Shown here: positions 23,100 to 30,031 of the stretch, one piece after another
How positions within the stretch are numbered: position 1 is the stretch's first letter
Layout of the letters: every line of letters begins with the position of its first letter
From: a virus
Virus record (IMG/VR): IMGVR_UViG_3300036466_000122
Location: 1 to 30,031 of that record
Length of the DNA stretch: 30,031 nucleotides
Reading direction: 5' to 3' (one strand)
Notes under the pieces: generated by a model
Databases searched by the model: none
Told to the model about the DNA's origin: nothing
Seen by the model: the letters and a program-made list of their open reading frames with translations, nothing else
Program-made: the position numbers and the translations under genes

Positions 23100-24344
23100 C
23101 ATATTTTTGAAGGCATTTCTAAACTCATCACCTTTTAACTCTTCGAGTTTTGGTGCTGGAGTAGCTTTCTTCACCGCTTTCTTCTTACTTACTGAAGCTG
23201 CTTTCTTACGTGCTTCAGCTGCTTCTTGCTCTCTTTTAGCCTTTTCAACAGCTTTTGCTTTAAACTCAGCTTCTTGTTTAGTTTTTTCAGCTTTTAAAGC
23301 AGCAGTATTATCTACCACTGGTGCTTTTTGCACAGGAGCTTGTGTTTGTTGTTTTTGGAGTCTTCTAACTGCAACTCTATACTTGTCAACTGAAGTCATA
23401 CCATTTAAGGTACCAGTTGAGTCTAGAAGTTCCATTCTTTGTACTTCATTTTGAACAAGGTCATAAGTTCCATCTTTTAAGTGTTGTAGTAAATCGTTCT
23501 TAACCACAGGGTTACTAACTAACTCTTTAACACTATCTAAATCCCAATCTTTAGTAACTACTCTATTAAAAGTATCACTAATACCAAGATTTTCAGCTTG
23601 CTCATAAGTTTCCTCAATTTGCATTTGAGCTGCTGAAGGCAGATTATTTTTTGGAGCATACTTGATATCCTCTAAATCCAATTCCATTGGATCAATATTC
23701 TGTTCCTTCAACACCTTTTTAATTGCTTCTGGGTCACCATCTAGCAAGCTCATTGCTAAGTTGAATTTATCAGAATCAGATGTAAGCTTTCGCTCTTCTA
23801 GTGCTTTAAGATAAGGTTTGTATTCTTTGAATACTTTCATCTTATCACTATACCCATGAAGCATTTGTTGTGCTCTAATTAGGTCATCTGGATCCTTGAA
23901 TCCTTCAACTTCTCTACCATTAGCTGTAAATTTAGCTAAAGCTACCTTTTCGTAGAACGCTTTATAATCAGGTTCTGCGTCAGTATTTTCTGATTCGTCC
24001 TCAGACTCTTCAGCTTCATCATGAGCGTTTTCTTCCTGGCCATCTTCATCAGTTTCAGAAGTTTCCTCAGAAGAACCGTCGTTCCTCTCATCTGTTTCTT
24101 CTTCCTCTTCAGTGTCCGTTTCCTGGTCTGTGTCCTCAAGATTTTCTTCAGATTCATCGTTTTCATCAGTTTCAACTTCTTCTTCAGATTCAGTAGTTTC
24201 CTCTTCAGTTTCATTAACCTCAGTTGTGTCTACATCTTCCTCTAAGTCAGTTTCTTCTTCATTAACACCCTCATCTACTTCCACATTTTCATGTACACCA
24301 GCAATCATTTGCTCTAGTTGTTCTTTTGCAGTTAAATCAGCCAT
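23088..24344 (-). CDS. Capsid scaffolding protein with long acidic N-terminus (418 aa)
   Basis: It should direct assembly of the empty procapsid and be lost on maturation. Residues about 20-130 are almost entirely Glu, Asp, Thr and Ser, an extreme polyanionic stretch. A DYKAFYEKVALAKFT segment then starts the folded part. Residues 145-320 are helical, and residues 320-405 are a Lys/Ala/Glu-rich coiled coil (KAKAVEKAKREQEAAEARKK) with a basic VSKKKAVKKA patch; the end EELKGDEFRNAFKNMLMT is a likely capsid-binding helix. Basic helix-turn-helix C-termini are typical of scaffolds. Position immediately before the capsid gene matches N4 gene 57. AGGAGAG precedes the start. Confidence 0.75.
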   Translation of the reverse strand: MADLTAKEQLEQMIAGVHENVEVDEGVNEEETDLEEDVDTTEVNETEEETTESEEEVETDENDESEENLEDTDQETDTEEEEETDERNDGSSEETSETDEDGQEENAHDEAEESEDESENTDAEPDYKAFYEKVALAKFTANGREVEGFKDPDDLIRAQQMLHGYSDKMKVFKEYKPYLKALEERKLTSDSDKFNLAMSLLDGDPEAIKKVLKEQNIDPMELDLEDIKYAPKNNLPSAAQMQIEETYEQAENLGISDTFNRVVTKDWDLDSVKELVSNPVVKNDLLQHLKDGTYDLVQNEVQRMELLDSTGTLNGMTSVDKYRVAVRRLQKQQTQAPVQKAPVVDNTAALKAEKTKQEAEFKAKAVEKAKREQEAAEARKKAASVSKKKAVKKATPAPKLEELKGDEFRNAFKNMLMT

Positions 24345-24346
24345 GA

Positions 24347-24733
24347 TTACTCTCCTTTACCAGCAAGTAGTTCTTGCTTTTGTCTAGTAAGCTCGTCTCT
24401 ATCTTGTTTAGAATTAGTAGCTACCATACTTACGGTACCTTTATAAGAATCCATACCTAAGTATCTACTAATATTCTTAATAGTGTCTAACTGACTTAAG
24501 TAATTAGCTTTATCTTCTGGTTTAACTGTTAACGGATGTGTTAGTAAACCAAAAACTCTTTCAGCTTCAATTTCTAAGTATCCTTCAATCATAACCTTAT
24601 GAAAGTCATCTTTTTGAGGTATTCCATTTAGCAACCTATCTAGAGCCTCTGCTCTACTGATATTCCATTCTAGAACTTCTAAGTTCTGATCAATGATTTC
24701 GATTTGTTCGTCAATGTTAAGTTCTTCACTCAT
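24347..24733 (-). CDS. Hypothetical small head-module protein (128 aa)
   Basis: I do not recognise the family. It is acidic and probably all-helical: an N-terminal helix EELNIDEQIEIIDQNLEVLEWN is best described as a heptad-like stretch at residues 3-24, then ISRAEALDRLLNG, a helix around EGYLEIEAERVFGLL, and a C-terminal lysine/glutamine helix. It starts 63 bases after the 123-residue gene and ends three bases before the scaffold gene, so it is cotranscribed with head assembly genes. A chaperone or scaffold cofactor is possible, as is a small head completion protein. AAAGGA precedes the start. No membrane segments are seen. Confidence 0.5.
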   Translation of the reverse strand: MSEELNIDEQIEIIDQNLEVLEWNISRAEALDRLLNGIPQKDDFHKVMIEGYLEIEAERVFGLLTHPLTVKPEDKANYLSQLDTIKNISRYLGMDSYKGTVSMVATNSKQDRDELTRQKQELLAGKGE

Positions 24734-24796
24734 TGCATTAATCCTTTAGTGTTTTAATTTACAGCTTTTTACGACATCCGTTTTCTGGTCCAAGAA

Positions 24797-25168
24797 CTAT
24801 TGTAATCCTCTAAATTCTTGTGGTGAACCCAATCCTCTTTGAGTATTATTTTGTTCAGCTGTATATTTTGCAGCTAAACCTTGCAACTCTCTATCAGATA
24901 ATTGGTCCTGATACTCTAACGGCACACCCATACCTTCAAGGTCTCTTCTTGTAAACCCATAACCCACAGGCTCATCCATCACTGATGGTGTTAAACCTTG
25001 TGGTTGAGTATTGCTTTGCATATACTGAGCTAATACAGGATTCATATTTGCATTAGCTGCATTTTGTGTCTCTTGAGCAACATTCATTTGCTGAGCTTTT
25101 TGATCTTGTGCAGCTAAGGCATCTGCCTTTTGTTGATTCAATTCTTGGTATGTAGGTGCTTTAGCCAT
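24797..25168 (-). CDS. Hypothetical small head-module protein (123 aa), next to portal
   Basis: I do not recognise the family. The N-terminal half is rich in Gln, Ala and Asn (LNQQKADALAAQDQKAQQMN) and probably extended or coiled-coil. The second half has YGFTRRDLEGMGVPLEYQDQ and DRELQGLAAKYTAEQ and looks helical. Its start shares the TAATG junction with the portal stop, and AGGAGAA lies ahead of the start. This position, between portal and scaffold, matches N4 gene 58, a small protein of unknown function. A portal-associated assembly factor is inferred from position only. Confidence 0.5.
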   Translation of the reverse strand: MAKAPTYQELNQQKADALAAQDQKAQQMNVAQETQNAANANMNPVLAQYMQSNTQPQGLTPSVMDEPVGYGFTRRDLEGMGVPLEYQDQLSDRELQGLAAKYTAEQNNTQRGLGSPQEFRGLQ

Positions 25169-27354
25169 TATTGTTCTCCTAATGTTTTGTCAATTTTAGC
25201 ATCACTAACCTTAGAAGCTGCTTTCTCAGCAATTTTTGCTGCTGCATCAAATTCTTTGTCTAATTCATATTCTGCTCTTTTTTGCCCAGTTACATCTTTA
25301 ACAAATTCATTTGCTAATGCATCAGCTTGTTCTTTAAGTAAATCAGCTTTAGCAAGAGCTTCTTGAGCTCTGGCCAATCTTTCTTTAGATTGTGCATCCT
25401 TAGTAATTCTTTCATAAGCATTTTCTTCAGTTCTAGAAATTCTTTCAACTATTCGTGAATCCATTTCTTCTAACTCTTTTCTAGCTATTACAATTTTTAA
25501 CTTAGCTTCTTCAAGTGCTAAAGCTTGTAGCTCTTGTTGAATTGGATCTGGAGTTGGTTCATATGACTCTATAGATTTTGCTAAATCTGGTTGTTTCCAT
25601 AATTTAGCAATTTTAGCTCTGTATATTCTAGCTTCAGCCGGATCCATACTAGCAGCATTTGTTTGTAATAACACACCTAGTTTGTTAGCAGTATCTTCAT
25701 CTTTTTCTGGTGTGGACACATCAATCTTTAAATCAAACTCACCTGCTAAGTCATCCCTTCTTATAGTAACAAACTCTTCATTAGTAACCCTAACTACTTC
25801 TTCTTCACTTAAGTAAGCTTGATTCATAGCAATTGTTAGTCGTGCCATATCTTTAAACATTTCACTTAGTCTTCTAAGAATACTCAATTCTCTTTGACTA
25901 GTTGCATCTAGTGCAGATCTAACACCACCAACTGAGTCTCCGAGTGCATTTCCACTGATACCTCCACTAAAGGCTTTTGTACCAGTTAGCGATTCAGCAT
26001 CAGCTTGTTGCCATTGTATAACTTGCATAGCACTATTTGGAACTGGAGGAACTGTATTTTTGTATATTGCTGTCTTAGGATTCATACCAGCTCTATAGTA
26101 AACTGTGTTACCTTTTTCATATTGTTGTCTAGTTGCCATATTTGGGAATAACGTCTCGTCAATAAACTCTTGACCAACTGCTTGTTCCGCAGTGATGTCA
26201 TGTATTGCTCTTGTAAGTTTACCAATTGAATCTTGGTTATCTCTCAACAACTCAGCATCAGGTTCACCCATAACTTCTTTTTTTACAGGCATATATGTAG
26301 ACATACTAAATGGTAGTCTTTTATGCGGGAATGGGTTTTCTTCCAATCTTACTAAAACTTCACCAACCCAAGTTGCTACTATTGGAACTAACTCATCATT
26401 ACCATTTATATCCCAATAACCCCAGTACTCATAAGCTGTTAATTTCTTTCTTGCTTTGTCTGTGAATTTAAAGTCATTGTAAGCTTGGCTTTTATGTTCA
26501 TCAAAGATTGCTTTACCATCTTCATCTTTTATTAAGTCAAGATTATGGTAAACCCCAGCAACTTCTCCAGTTTCTGCGTCTTTGTAGTACTCTTCACTTT
26601 TTAATTCAGCTATACTTGTGTCATATTCATGAATTATAAAATTAGCATCTTCTAAGTACCCTTCACAAGTTGGGTCTATTATAATGTTAGCAGGATTACA
26701 TACTTCGTATTTAGGTTGATTTTTTGTTATTTTTGGAACTTCTACTTCAACTTCTTTAACACCAATTTGCATTGGTTTACCAGCAAGCATCTTTTGTTGA
26801 AATTCTTCCATGGTCATTTGACCACTTCTAACTGCTTGTTCCATCATCATAAGTGATTCTTCTGGACTAGCATAAACTGGTTCTTCTTGTAGTATAGTTA
26901 CAATTTTTTCTTCTACTTCCCAACCAGTCTTAACAATAACACTACCATCATCTACATCATACCTTACGATATCATTAATAAGTTTTACTTTGTTAATTTT
27001 TGTAGACCATTGGTAGTTAAGTAATAACTCATTTTGTTCAGCAGCTTTAGTATCTTCCCAAGTTCTTGGTCTAATCTCAAACATATCTTCTGTGTTTAAG
27101 AATGGATCTTCCAGCTTAGGATACTTCCACTCAGCATTTTTTCTAACTACTTTTGGTCTTGCAACTGATTTACCAGGTCTGGCTTGTACTTTTTTACCAC
27201 CATCCCTATCTTCTTCATATTGAAGTAACTTCTTTTTGTACTCTTCATGAAAACTTGAAGAATTTTCTAAGTCATTCTTTAAGTCTTGATAAGTTGGCTC
27301 ATTTAACCAAGTTGGTTGTAGTTTATTTGCTTTTTTTGATAATTTTTGTTTCAT
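25168..27354 (-). CDS. Portal protein, P22/N4-type (728 aa)
   Basis: This forms the dodecameric ring through which DNA enters and leaves the head. The length (728) fits P22-type portals (about 725) and N4 gp59 (about 763). Visible features are AAEQNELLLNYQWS and RYDVDDGSVIVKTGWE, a common wing-region pattern of these portals; VCNPANIIIDPTC and ANFIIHEYDTS; then YEYWGYWDINGN and PFPHKRLPFSMSTYMP near residue 330-360. After residue 600 comes a long helical segment rich in Ala, Lys and Glu (the barrel). AGAGG precedes the start. The downstream scaffold and capsid genes support the call. Confidence 0.85.
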   Translation of the reverse strand: MKQKLSKKANKLQPTWLNEPTYQDLKNDLENSSSFHEEYKKKLLQYEEDRDGGKKVQARPGKSVARPKVVRKNAEWKYPKLEDPFLNTEDMFEIRPRTWEDTKAAEQNELLLNYQWSTKINKVKLINDIVRYDVDDGSVIVKTGWEVEEKIVTILQEEPVYASPEESLMMMEQAVRSGQMTMEEFQQKMLAGKPMQIGVKEVEVEVPKITKNQPKYEVCNPANIIIDPTCEGYLEDANFIIHEYDTSIAELKSEEYYKDAETGEVAGVYHNLDLIKDEDGKAIFDEHKSQAYNDFKFTDKARKKLTAYEYWGYWDINGNDELVPIVATWVGEVLVRLEENPFPHKRLPFSMSTYMPVKKEVMGEPDAELLRDNQDSIGKLTRAIHDITAEQAVGQEFIDETLFPNMATRQQYEKGNTVYYRAGMNPKTAIYKNTVPPVPNSAMQVIQWQQADAESLTGTKAFSGGISGNALGDSVGGVRSALDATSQRELSILRRLSEMFKDMARLTIAMNQAYLSEEEVVRVTNEEFVTIRRDDLAGEFDLKIDVSTPEKDEDTANKLGVLLQTNAASMDPAEARIYRAKIAKLWKQPDLAKSIESYEPTPDPIQQELQALALEEAKLKIVIARKELEEMDSRIVERISRTEENAYERITKDAQSKERLARAQEALAKADLLKEQADALANEFVKDVTGQKRAEYELDKEFDAAAKIAEKAASKVSDAKIDKTLGEQ

Positions 27355-27412
27355 ATGAACCTCTATTAATTATTTGACTATTGTACATAACGTTTACTTA
27401 ATTTAGTATTAG

Positions 27413-27883
27413 TTATTCTATTATTTTATTATTAGGTAAAATAATTCTATTAATACCATTACCTCTTTCATTTTGAAAGTATTCCATTAGCTGTTTTTTG
27501 TATTCAGGATTTCTATCAAATTGAGACTGACTAGGAGCATAAGACCAATTACCTTCATTACCACTCCATTGTCCACCTTCTGCAGCTTTTAATCCTTGTA
27601 TTGCATAAGGACTCTCATTACTAAATGTAGGATGTCCTGGTAATTTTCCACCAGCTAAGTAGCCTAAACCCAATCCTTGAGGATTATCTAAGGCATGCTT
27701 ACCAGTTCTTATTCTTTCAGCTTCATTTAACGCTTGTTCATCAGTAAGAATATAATCCCCTTTTAAAGCAGAGTTTGTTTGTAATACTGAAGGTTCTAAA
27801 CCTTGTTTACCAGCAGAGTTGTTTAATAATTTAACAGCATCTGCTAATGTAAACATATGAGGACCATTATTAGCTATTTTCAT
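27413..27883 (-). CDS. Hypothetical virion-module protein (156 aa)
   Basis: I do not recognise this protein. It is Gly/Asn/Pro-rich: ANNGPHMFTLADAV at the start, a helical EQALNEAERIRTGKHALDN segment, then GLGLGYLAGGKLPGHP, a WSGNEGNWSYAPSQSQFD region and a short helix near YKKQLMEYFQNE. It has no membrane segment. It overlaps the endolysin gene by the ATGA arrangement and precedes the portal by about 58 bases. It could be a small virion or muralytic accessory protein; its composition resembles internal virion proteins rather than enzymes. Function is not predictable from the sequence. Confidence 0.45.
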   Translation of the reverse strand: MKIANNGPHMFTLADAVKLLNNSAGKQGLEPSVLQTNSALKGDYILTDEQALNEAERIRTGKHALDNPQGLGLGYLAGGKLPGHPTFSNESPYAIQGLKAAEGGQWSGNEGNWSYAPSQSQFDRNPEYKKQLMEYFQNERGNGINRIILPNNKIIE

Positions 27884-28371
27884 AATATTAACTCTACATG
27901 ATTACCATCAGGTAGTGTATTAGCTTTTTCTGGTCTAGCCAGGGAATCCATCATATTATCTCTCCATTTGAACCCAGTTCTCACTTTTATACCAAGCATA
28001 TGAGCTATTCCATGACATAAACCATCGAATTGACCCCATCTTATCTCATCCTCATTACCATCATCCAAGTACATGTTCACTTCTTTTGGTAGGGGCAATA
28101 TGTCTAACGCATAACCATACCCATCAGATTTCTTTTGATGATTACTTTTTTTCTTATAGCCATCCATAGAACTTCTACCCATTTTGAAGAGAGCATTTTG
28201 TTCTTCATCGGTTCTTACACCAAACACAATTCTACAATCTACAACATTGGCAAGCTCTATAGCAAATAACACCATATGTGGATACACTCCTACTAGCTTT
28301 TCTAATGAGCTAGTAGAATACGGATATTTAACTTGGCTGTTTAGCATATGTAACTGTTCTAATGTATACAT
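27880..28371 (-). CDS. Endolysin: M15/VanY-like peptidoglycan endopeptidase (163 aa)
   Basis: This should cut peptide cross-bridges of peptidoglycan at lysis. The zinc ligands are visible in the right order: His78 in SNHQKKSDGYGYALDI with Asp90 in the same segment, and His158 in GNHVEL, the usual HVEL/HFEL end of this family. RTDEEQNALF with Arg53 is typical of the family's early arginine motif, and GFKWRDNMMD resembles the tryptophan segment before the last motif. T5 endolysin is of this class. There is no signal peptide, so release through a holin is expected; two candidate holin genes lie just upstream. The first histidine-to-Asp spacing is longer than in T5. The Shine-Dalgarno sequence is weak. 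Confidence 0.75.
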   Translation of the reverse strand: MYTLEQLHMLNSQVKYPYSTSSLEKLVGVYPHMVLFAIELANVVDCRIVFGVRTDEEQNALFKMGRSSMDGYKKKSNHQKKSDGYGYALDILPLPKEVNMYLDDGNEDEIRWGQFDGLCHGIAHMLGIKVRTGFKWRDNMMDSLARPEKANTLPDGNHVELIL

Positions 28372-28377
28372 AGGTGC

Positions 28378-28875
28378 TCACTTACTTCTGTTAGCCAGAA
28401 ATTGGTTAACTAAAGGCAACACATTTTTAATTGCTCTTTCACCAAATAAGAACCCAAGTACTAAGAAGTTAATTACCCAGAATGCATTCTCTTGCATTCC
28501 TCCACCAGCTTCATTTACTTTTAATGTCCACGCGCCACTAAATATCATAAAGTCCATGTAAAGAACACCAAATCCCCATATTGGTCTTTGTGCTCCTCTA
28601 AGGAATAACATAAGAGGACCAAGGAATGGTATTATCTTTAGGTCACTAGCTGTACCTTCATGTTGTGCTATTCTCTCATTAAGCAACTTAGCAAATCTTT
28701 CTTCATATTCAGCATCTAATTGCTTACCTTGAAGTTCTAACTCACCTTTAAGCTTAACCATTATGGTTTTAGCTTGTTCTCTCTCTTCATCACTTGTAAA
28801 CAATTTATTTATTGTATTACCAACACTGTCTATAAGCTTTGAAGCTCCTCCTGAAAATATTGAACTTAAATCCAT
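28378..28875 (-). CDS. 3TM-type phage holin (165 aa)
   Basis: The N-terminal 90 residues are helical and charged (REQAKTIMVKLKGELELQG), as in the GTA-holin-like 3TM family. Membrane segments follow: KIIPFLGPLMLFL, GFGVLYMDFMIFSGAW and AFWVINFLVLGFLFGE, with the RGAQRPIWGF motif between the first two that I associate with this family. It would permeabilise the inner membrane for endolysin release. It ends seven bases before the endolysin gene, the usual lysis-cassette order. AAAGGA precedes the start. Confidence 0.65.
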   Translation of the reverse strand: MDLSSIFSGGASKLIDSVGNTINKLFTSDEEREQAKTIMVKLKGELELQGKQLDAEYEERFAKLLNERIAQHEGTASDLKIIPFLGPLMLFLRGAQRPIWGFGVLYMDFMIFSGAWTLKVNEAGGGMQENAFWVINFLVLGFLFGERAIKNVLPLVNQFLANRSK

Positions 28876-28877
28876 AA

Positions 28878-29243
28878 TTAATCCTTTCTTTCGTTTTTAG
28901 TAGATGTTTCACCAGTTATTTTATTAAATATCCATATTGCAAACTTACTCTCTGCCAATAATAAAATTTGATATGAAGTTACACCTGATATACCAATAAT
29001 AGCATCTCTGAACTGCATATCACTTTCTAGTATTGTTCCTATTAGATATGCTACAAAACCACCTAATGCCATATTAATAAACATTGAAGATAATTGAAAA
29101 GCAAATGTAGTACCATTTCTTCTTGCTTTAGAGAAATCAAACAAATATGATATTGCTCCACCTATAACACCCAAAAATACATCTTTAAATAAGATTATCA
29201 AGGCTATAAAATAATTTGTATTGTTTGGATCTCTATATGGCAT
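28878..29243 (-). CDS. Putative second holin or antiholin (121 aa membrane protein)
   Basis: Three hydrophobic helices are visible, at about residues 12-32 (with KDVFLGVIGGAISYL), 50-70 (SSMFINMALGGFVAYLIG) and 82-103 (IIGISGVTSYQILLLAES). A basic SKARRNG loop lies between the first two, and the tail is charged and lysine-rich. The pattern of R-x-G, a middle helix with N-x-x-LGG, and an ISGVTSYQ turn resembles lambda-S-like or phage holin-3-type proteins. GAAGGA precedes the start, and the gene overlaps the preceding one by 11 bases. Holin versus antiholin cannot be told; a different membrane role is possible. Confidence 0.5.
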   Translation of the reverse strand: MPYRDPNNTNYFIALIILFKDVFLGVIGGAISYLFDFSKARRNGTTFAFQLSSMFINMALGGFVAYLIGTILESDMQFRDAIIGISGVTSYQILLLAESKFAIWIFNKITGETSTKNERKD

Positions 29244-29892
29244 CCCTCATCCTTCTTTGTATGCTAACACCACATTTCATATTATGTGATACTAATAATG
29301 AAAATACTACTAGTATAACTGCAATTGTAGCAAACAATCTAATATATGTATAATTTCCAAGTACTTCGTCTTTTTGAGTTCCTTGTACAATTATATATTT
29401 ACCTTTAATAATGTGTGTATCGTTTGGAGAGTACTTCCACTCTAACCACTCTGTACCTCCGTCAAAGTTGTATGCTGTATTATGTGAAGAATTTGAGTCT
29501 TTTCCTAATAACATAATATGCAAAGCAGTTTCTGCACTTTGCCAATCTTTAAAGTATCTTCCTACACTACCTTTCGTATAGTATAAACCTTGAGGAATAT
29601 CCTTACTATTTTCATATACAAACTTTAAAGTATCAATTTCTAACACATACACATCCCCTGTTGGACTAGTTCTACTTTTACTAGTACATATATAGAATTT
29701 ACTTACATCTGACAAATCTTTAGGTTGATACTTTAGGCAATGTTGAATTTGCTCTAAATTGTACCTAGCTTGTTGTCTTTTTTCATTTTCTATAAGTTTT
29801 ACCCACATAGTATCAGCTATAATAGACAAAACTATTATTAAGATAATAATAACTAGATTTGTCTTATCAACTTTTCTTGTGTACATTGTCAT
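29233..29892 (-). CDS. Bitopic membrane protein with Cache-like periplasmic domain (219 aa)
   Basis: Two membrane helices (about residues 11-29 and 183-203) flank a periplasmic segment of about 150 residues, with a short basic cytoplasmic tail (SIQRRMRDAI). The periplasmic part contains GDVYVLEIDTLKFVYEN and further on GKYIIVQG, strand patterns reminiscent of small-molecule-binding Cache domains of chemoreceptors. Two cysteines (52 and 69) might form a disulfide. There is no signalling domain. It lies at the head of the lysis cassette, so it could be a spanin-like or lysis-timing sensor, or a host-modifying protein. The domain call is a resemblance only. GGAG lies about 11 bases before the start. 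Confidence 0.45.
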   Translation of the reverse strand: MTMYTRKVDKTNLVIIILIIVLSIIADTMWVKLIENEKRQQARYNLEQIQHCLKYQPKDLSDVSKFYICTSKSRTSPTGDVYVLEIDTLKFVYENSKDIPQGLYYTKGSVGRYFKDWQSAETALHIMLLGKDSNSSHNTAYNFDGGTEWLEWKYSPNDTHIIKGKYIIVQGTQKDEVLGNYTYIRLFATIAVILVVFSLLVSHNMKCGVSIQRRMRDAI

Positions 29893-29898
29893 TTGAGG

Positions 29899-30031
29899 TT
29901 ACACTCCATACATTATTTTGTGATAAATTTTAACAGATGATATCATAATTTTGCTTAATTTATCATTAGGCAATAACTCTTCGAAGTACTTATTTGCAAG
30001 TTCCCAGTTACCTTCATCCGTTAAGTAATCA
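29899..30031 (-). CDS. C-terminal fragment of an upstream gene, cut off by the window
   Basis: An open minus-strand frame runs from the window edge to TAA at 29899-29901 and gives 43 residues, including NWELANKYFEELL and ISSVKIYHKIMYGV. It is helical-looking and too short to identify. It stops six bases before the membrane protein start, which supports a genuine upstream gene in the same operon. Most of it lies outside the window. Confidence 0.5.
   Translation of the reverse strand, partial: DYLTDEGNWELANKYFEELLPNDKLSKIMISSVKIYHKIMYGV

Noticed and set aside
23942-24214. 90-codon lysine-rich minus-strand frame inside the scaffold gene
   Set aside because: It is the shifted-frame reading of the GAA/GAT-rich acidic region, which automatically gives Lys/Met/Leu runs.
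1-30031. tRNA genes, CRISPR arrays, insertion sequences, attachment sites
   Set aside because: No cloverleaf-like or repeat-spacer pattern and no transposase or integrase gene was seen.

Overview
This window is part of a strongly AT-rich (roughly one-third G+C by eye) tailed-phage genome, most likely a short-tailed virus related to coliphage N4. Three observations support that. A 2432-residue virion protein carries the motif series of an N4-type virion RNA polymerase (TxxGR, motif A Asp, the motif B R-x3-K-x7-Y array and a motif C Asp). The major capsid protein looks like the N4-gp56 family. The late-gene order (portal, scaffold, capsid, neck/tail genes, ejection proteins, RNA polymerase) follows N4 genes 59 to 50. 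The M15-type endolysin, two candidate holins and a protein with a predicted periplasmic domain suggest a Gram-negative host; the species cannot be told.

Layout. Bases 1-1434 hold a short + strand block of small genes: the end of an all-alpha NTP pyrophosphohydrolase, a DUF3307-like membrane protein, and four small proteins, two of them under 60 residues. This block converges with the minus-strand genes and overlaps them by four bases. Bases 1431-2478 (minus) are a two-gene cassette of a ribbon-helix-helix DNA-binding protein and a GIY-YIG (T5orf172-like) endonuclease with three zinc-finger-like repeats. Bases 2523-16474 (minus) encode four ejection/internal virion proteins: a 1608-residue protein with two separate HExxH metallopeptidase motifs, the 2432-residue RNA polymerase, a 400-residue protein and a 191-residue protein. 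Bases 16531-23050 hold a 726-residue virion protein with a membrane-like segment, an unexpected acyl-chemistry cassette, two neck/tail-type genes and the major capsid protein. Bases 23088-27354 hold the scaffold, two small head genes and the portal. Bases 27413-30031 hold the lysis region and the tail end of another gene.

How the parts work together. Minus-strand transcription from the right would first give lysis genes, then the portal/scaffold/capsid set, then the neck and ejection proteins. Genes are packed tightly with TAATG or ATGA junctions. Most of the longer intergenic gaps contain a clear stem-loop, and the one before the RNA polymerase gene buries its Shine-Dalgarno sequence.

The standout is 18713-20220. 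Three overlapping genes encode a GNAT-like acyltransferase, an acyl carrier protein with an intact DSFG phosphopantetheine site, and a shortened beta-ketoacyl-ACP synthase that keeps its Cys-His-His triad. They sit inside the structural operon, between a tail-type gene and a large virion protein. This looks like a phage-borne minimal fatty-acyl or polyketide-type module. Modification of a virion component with an acyl chain is a reasonable but unproven guess.
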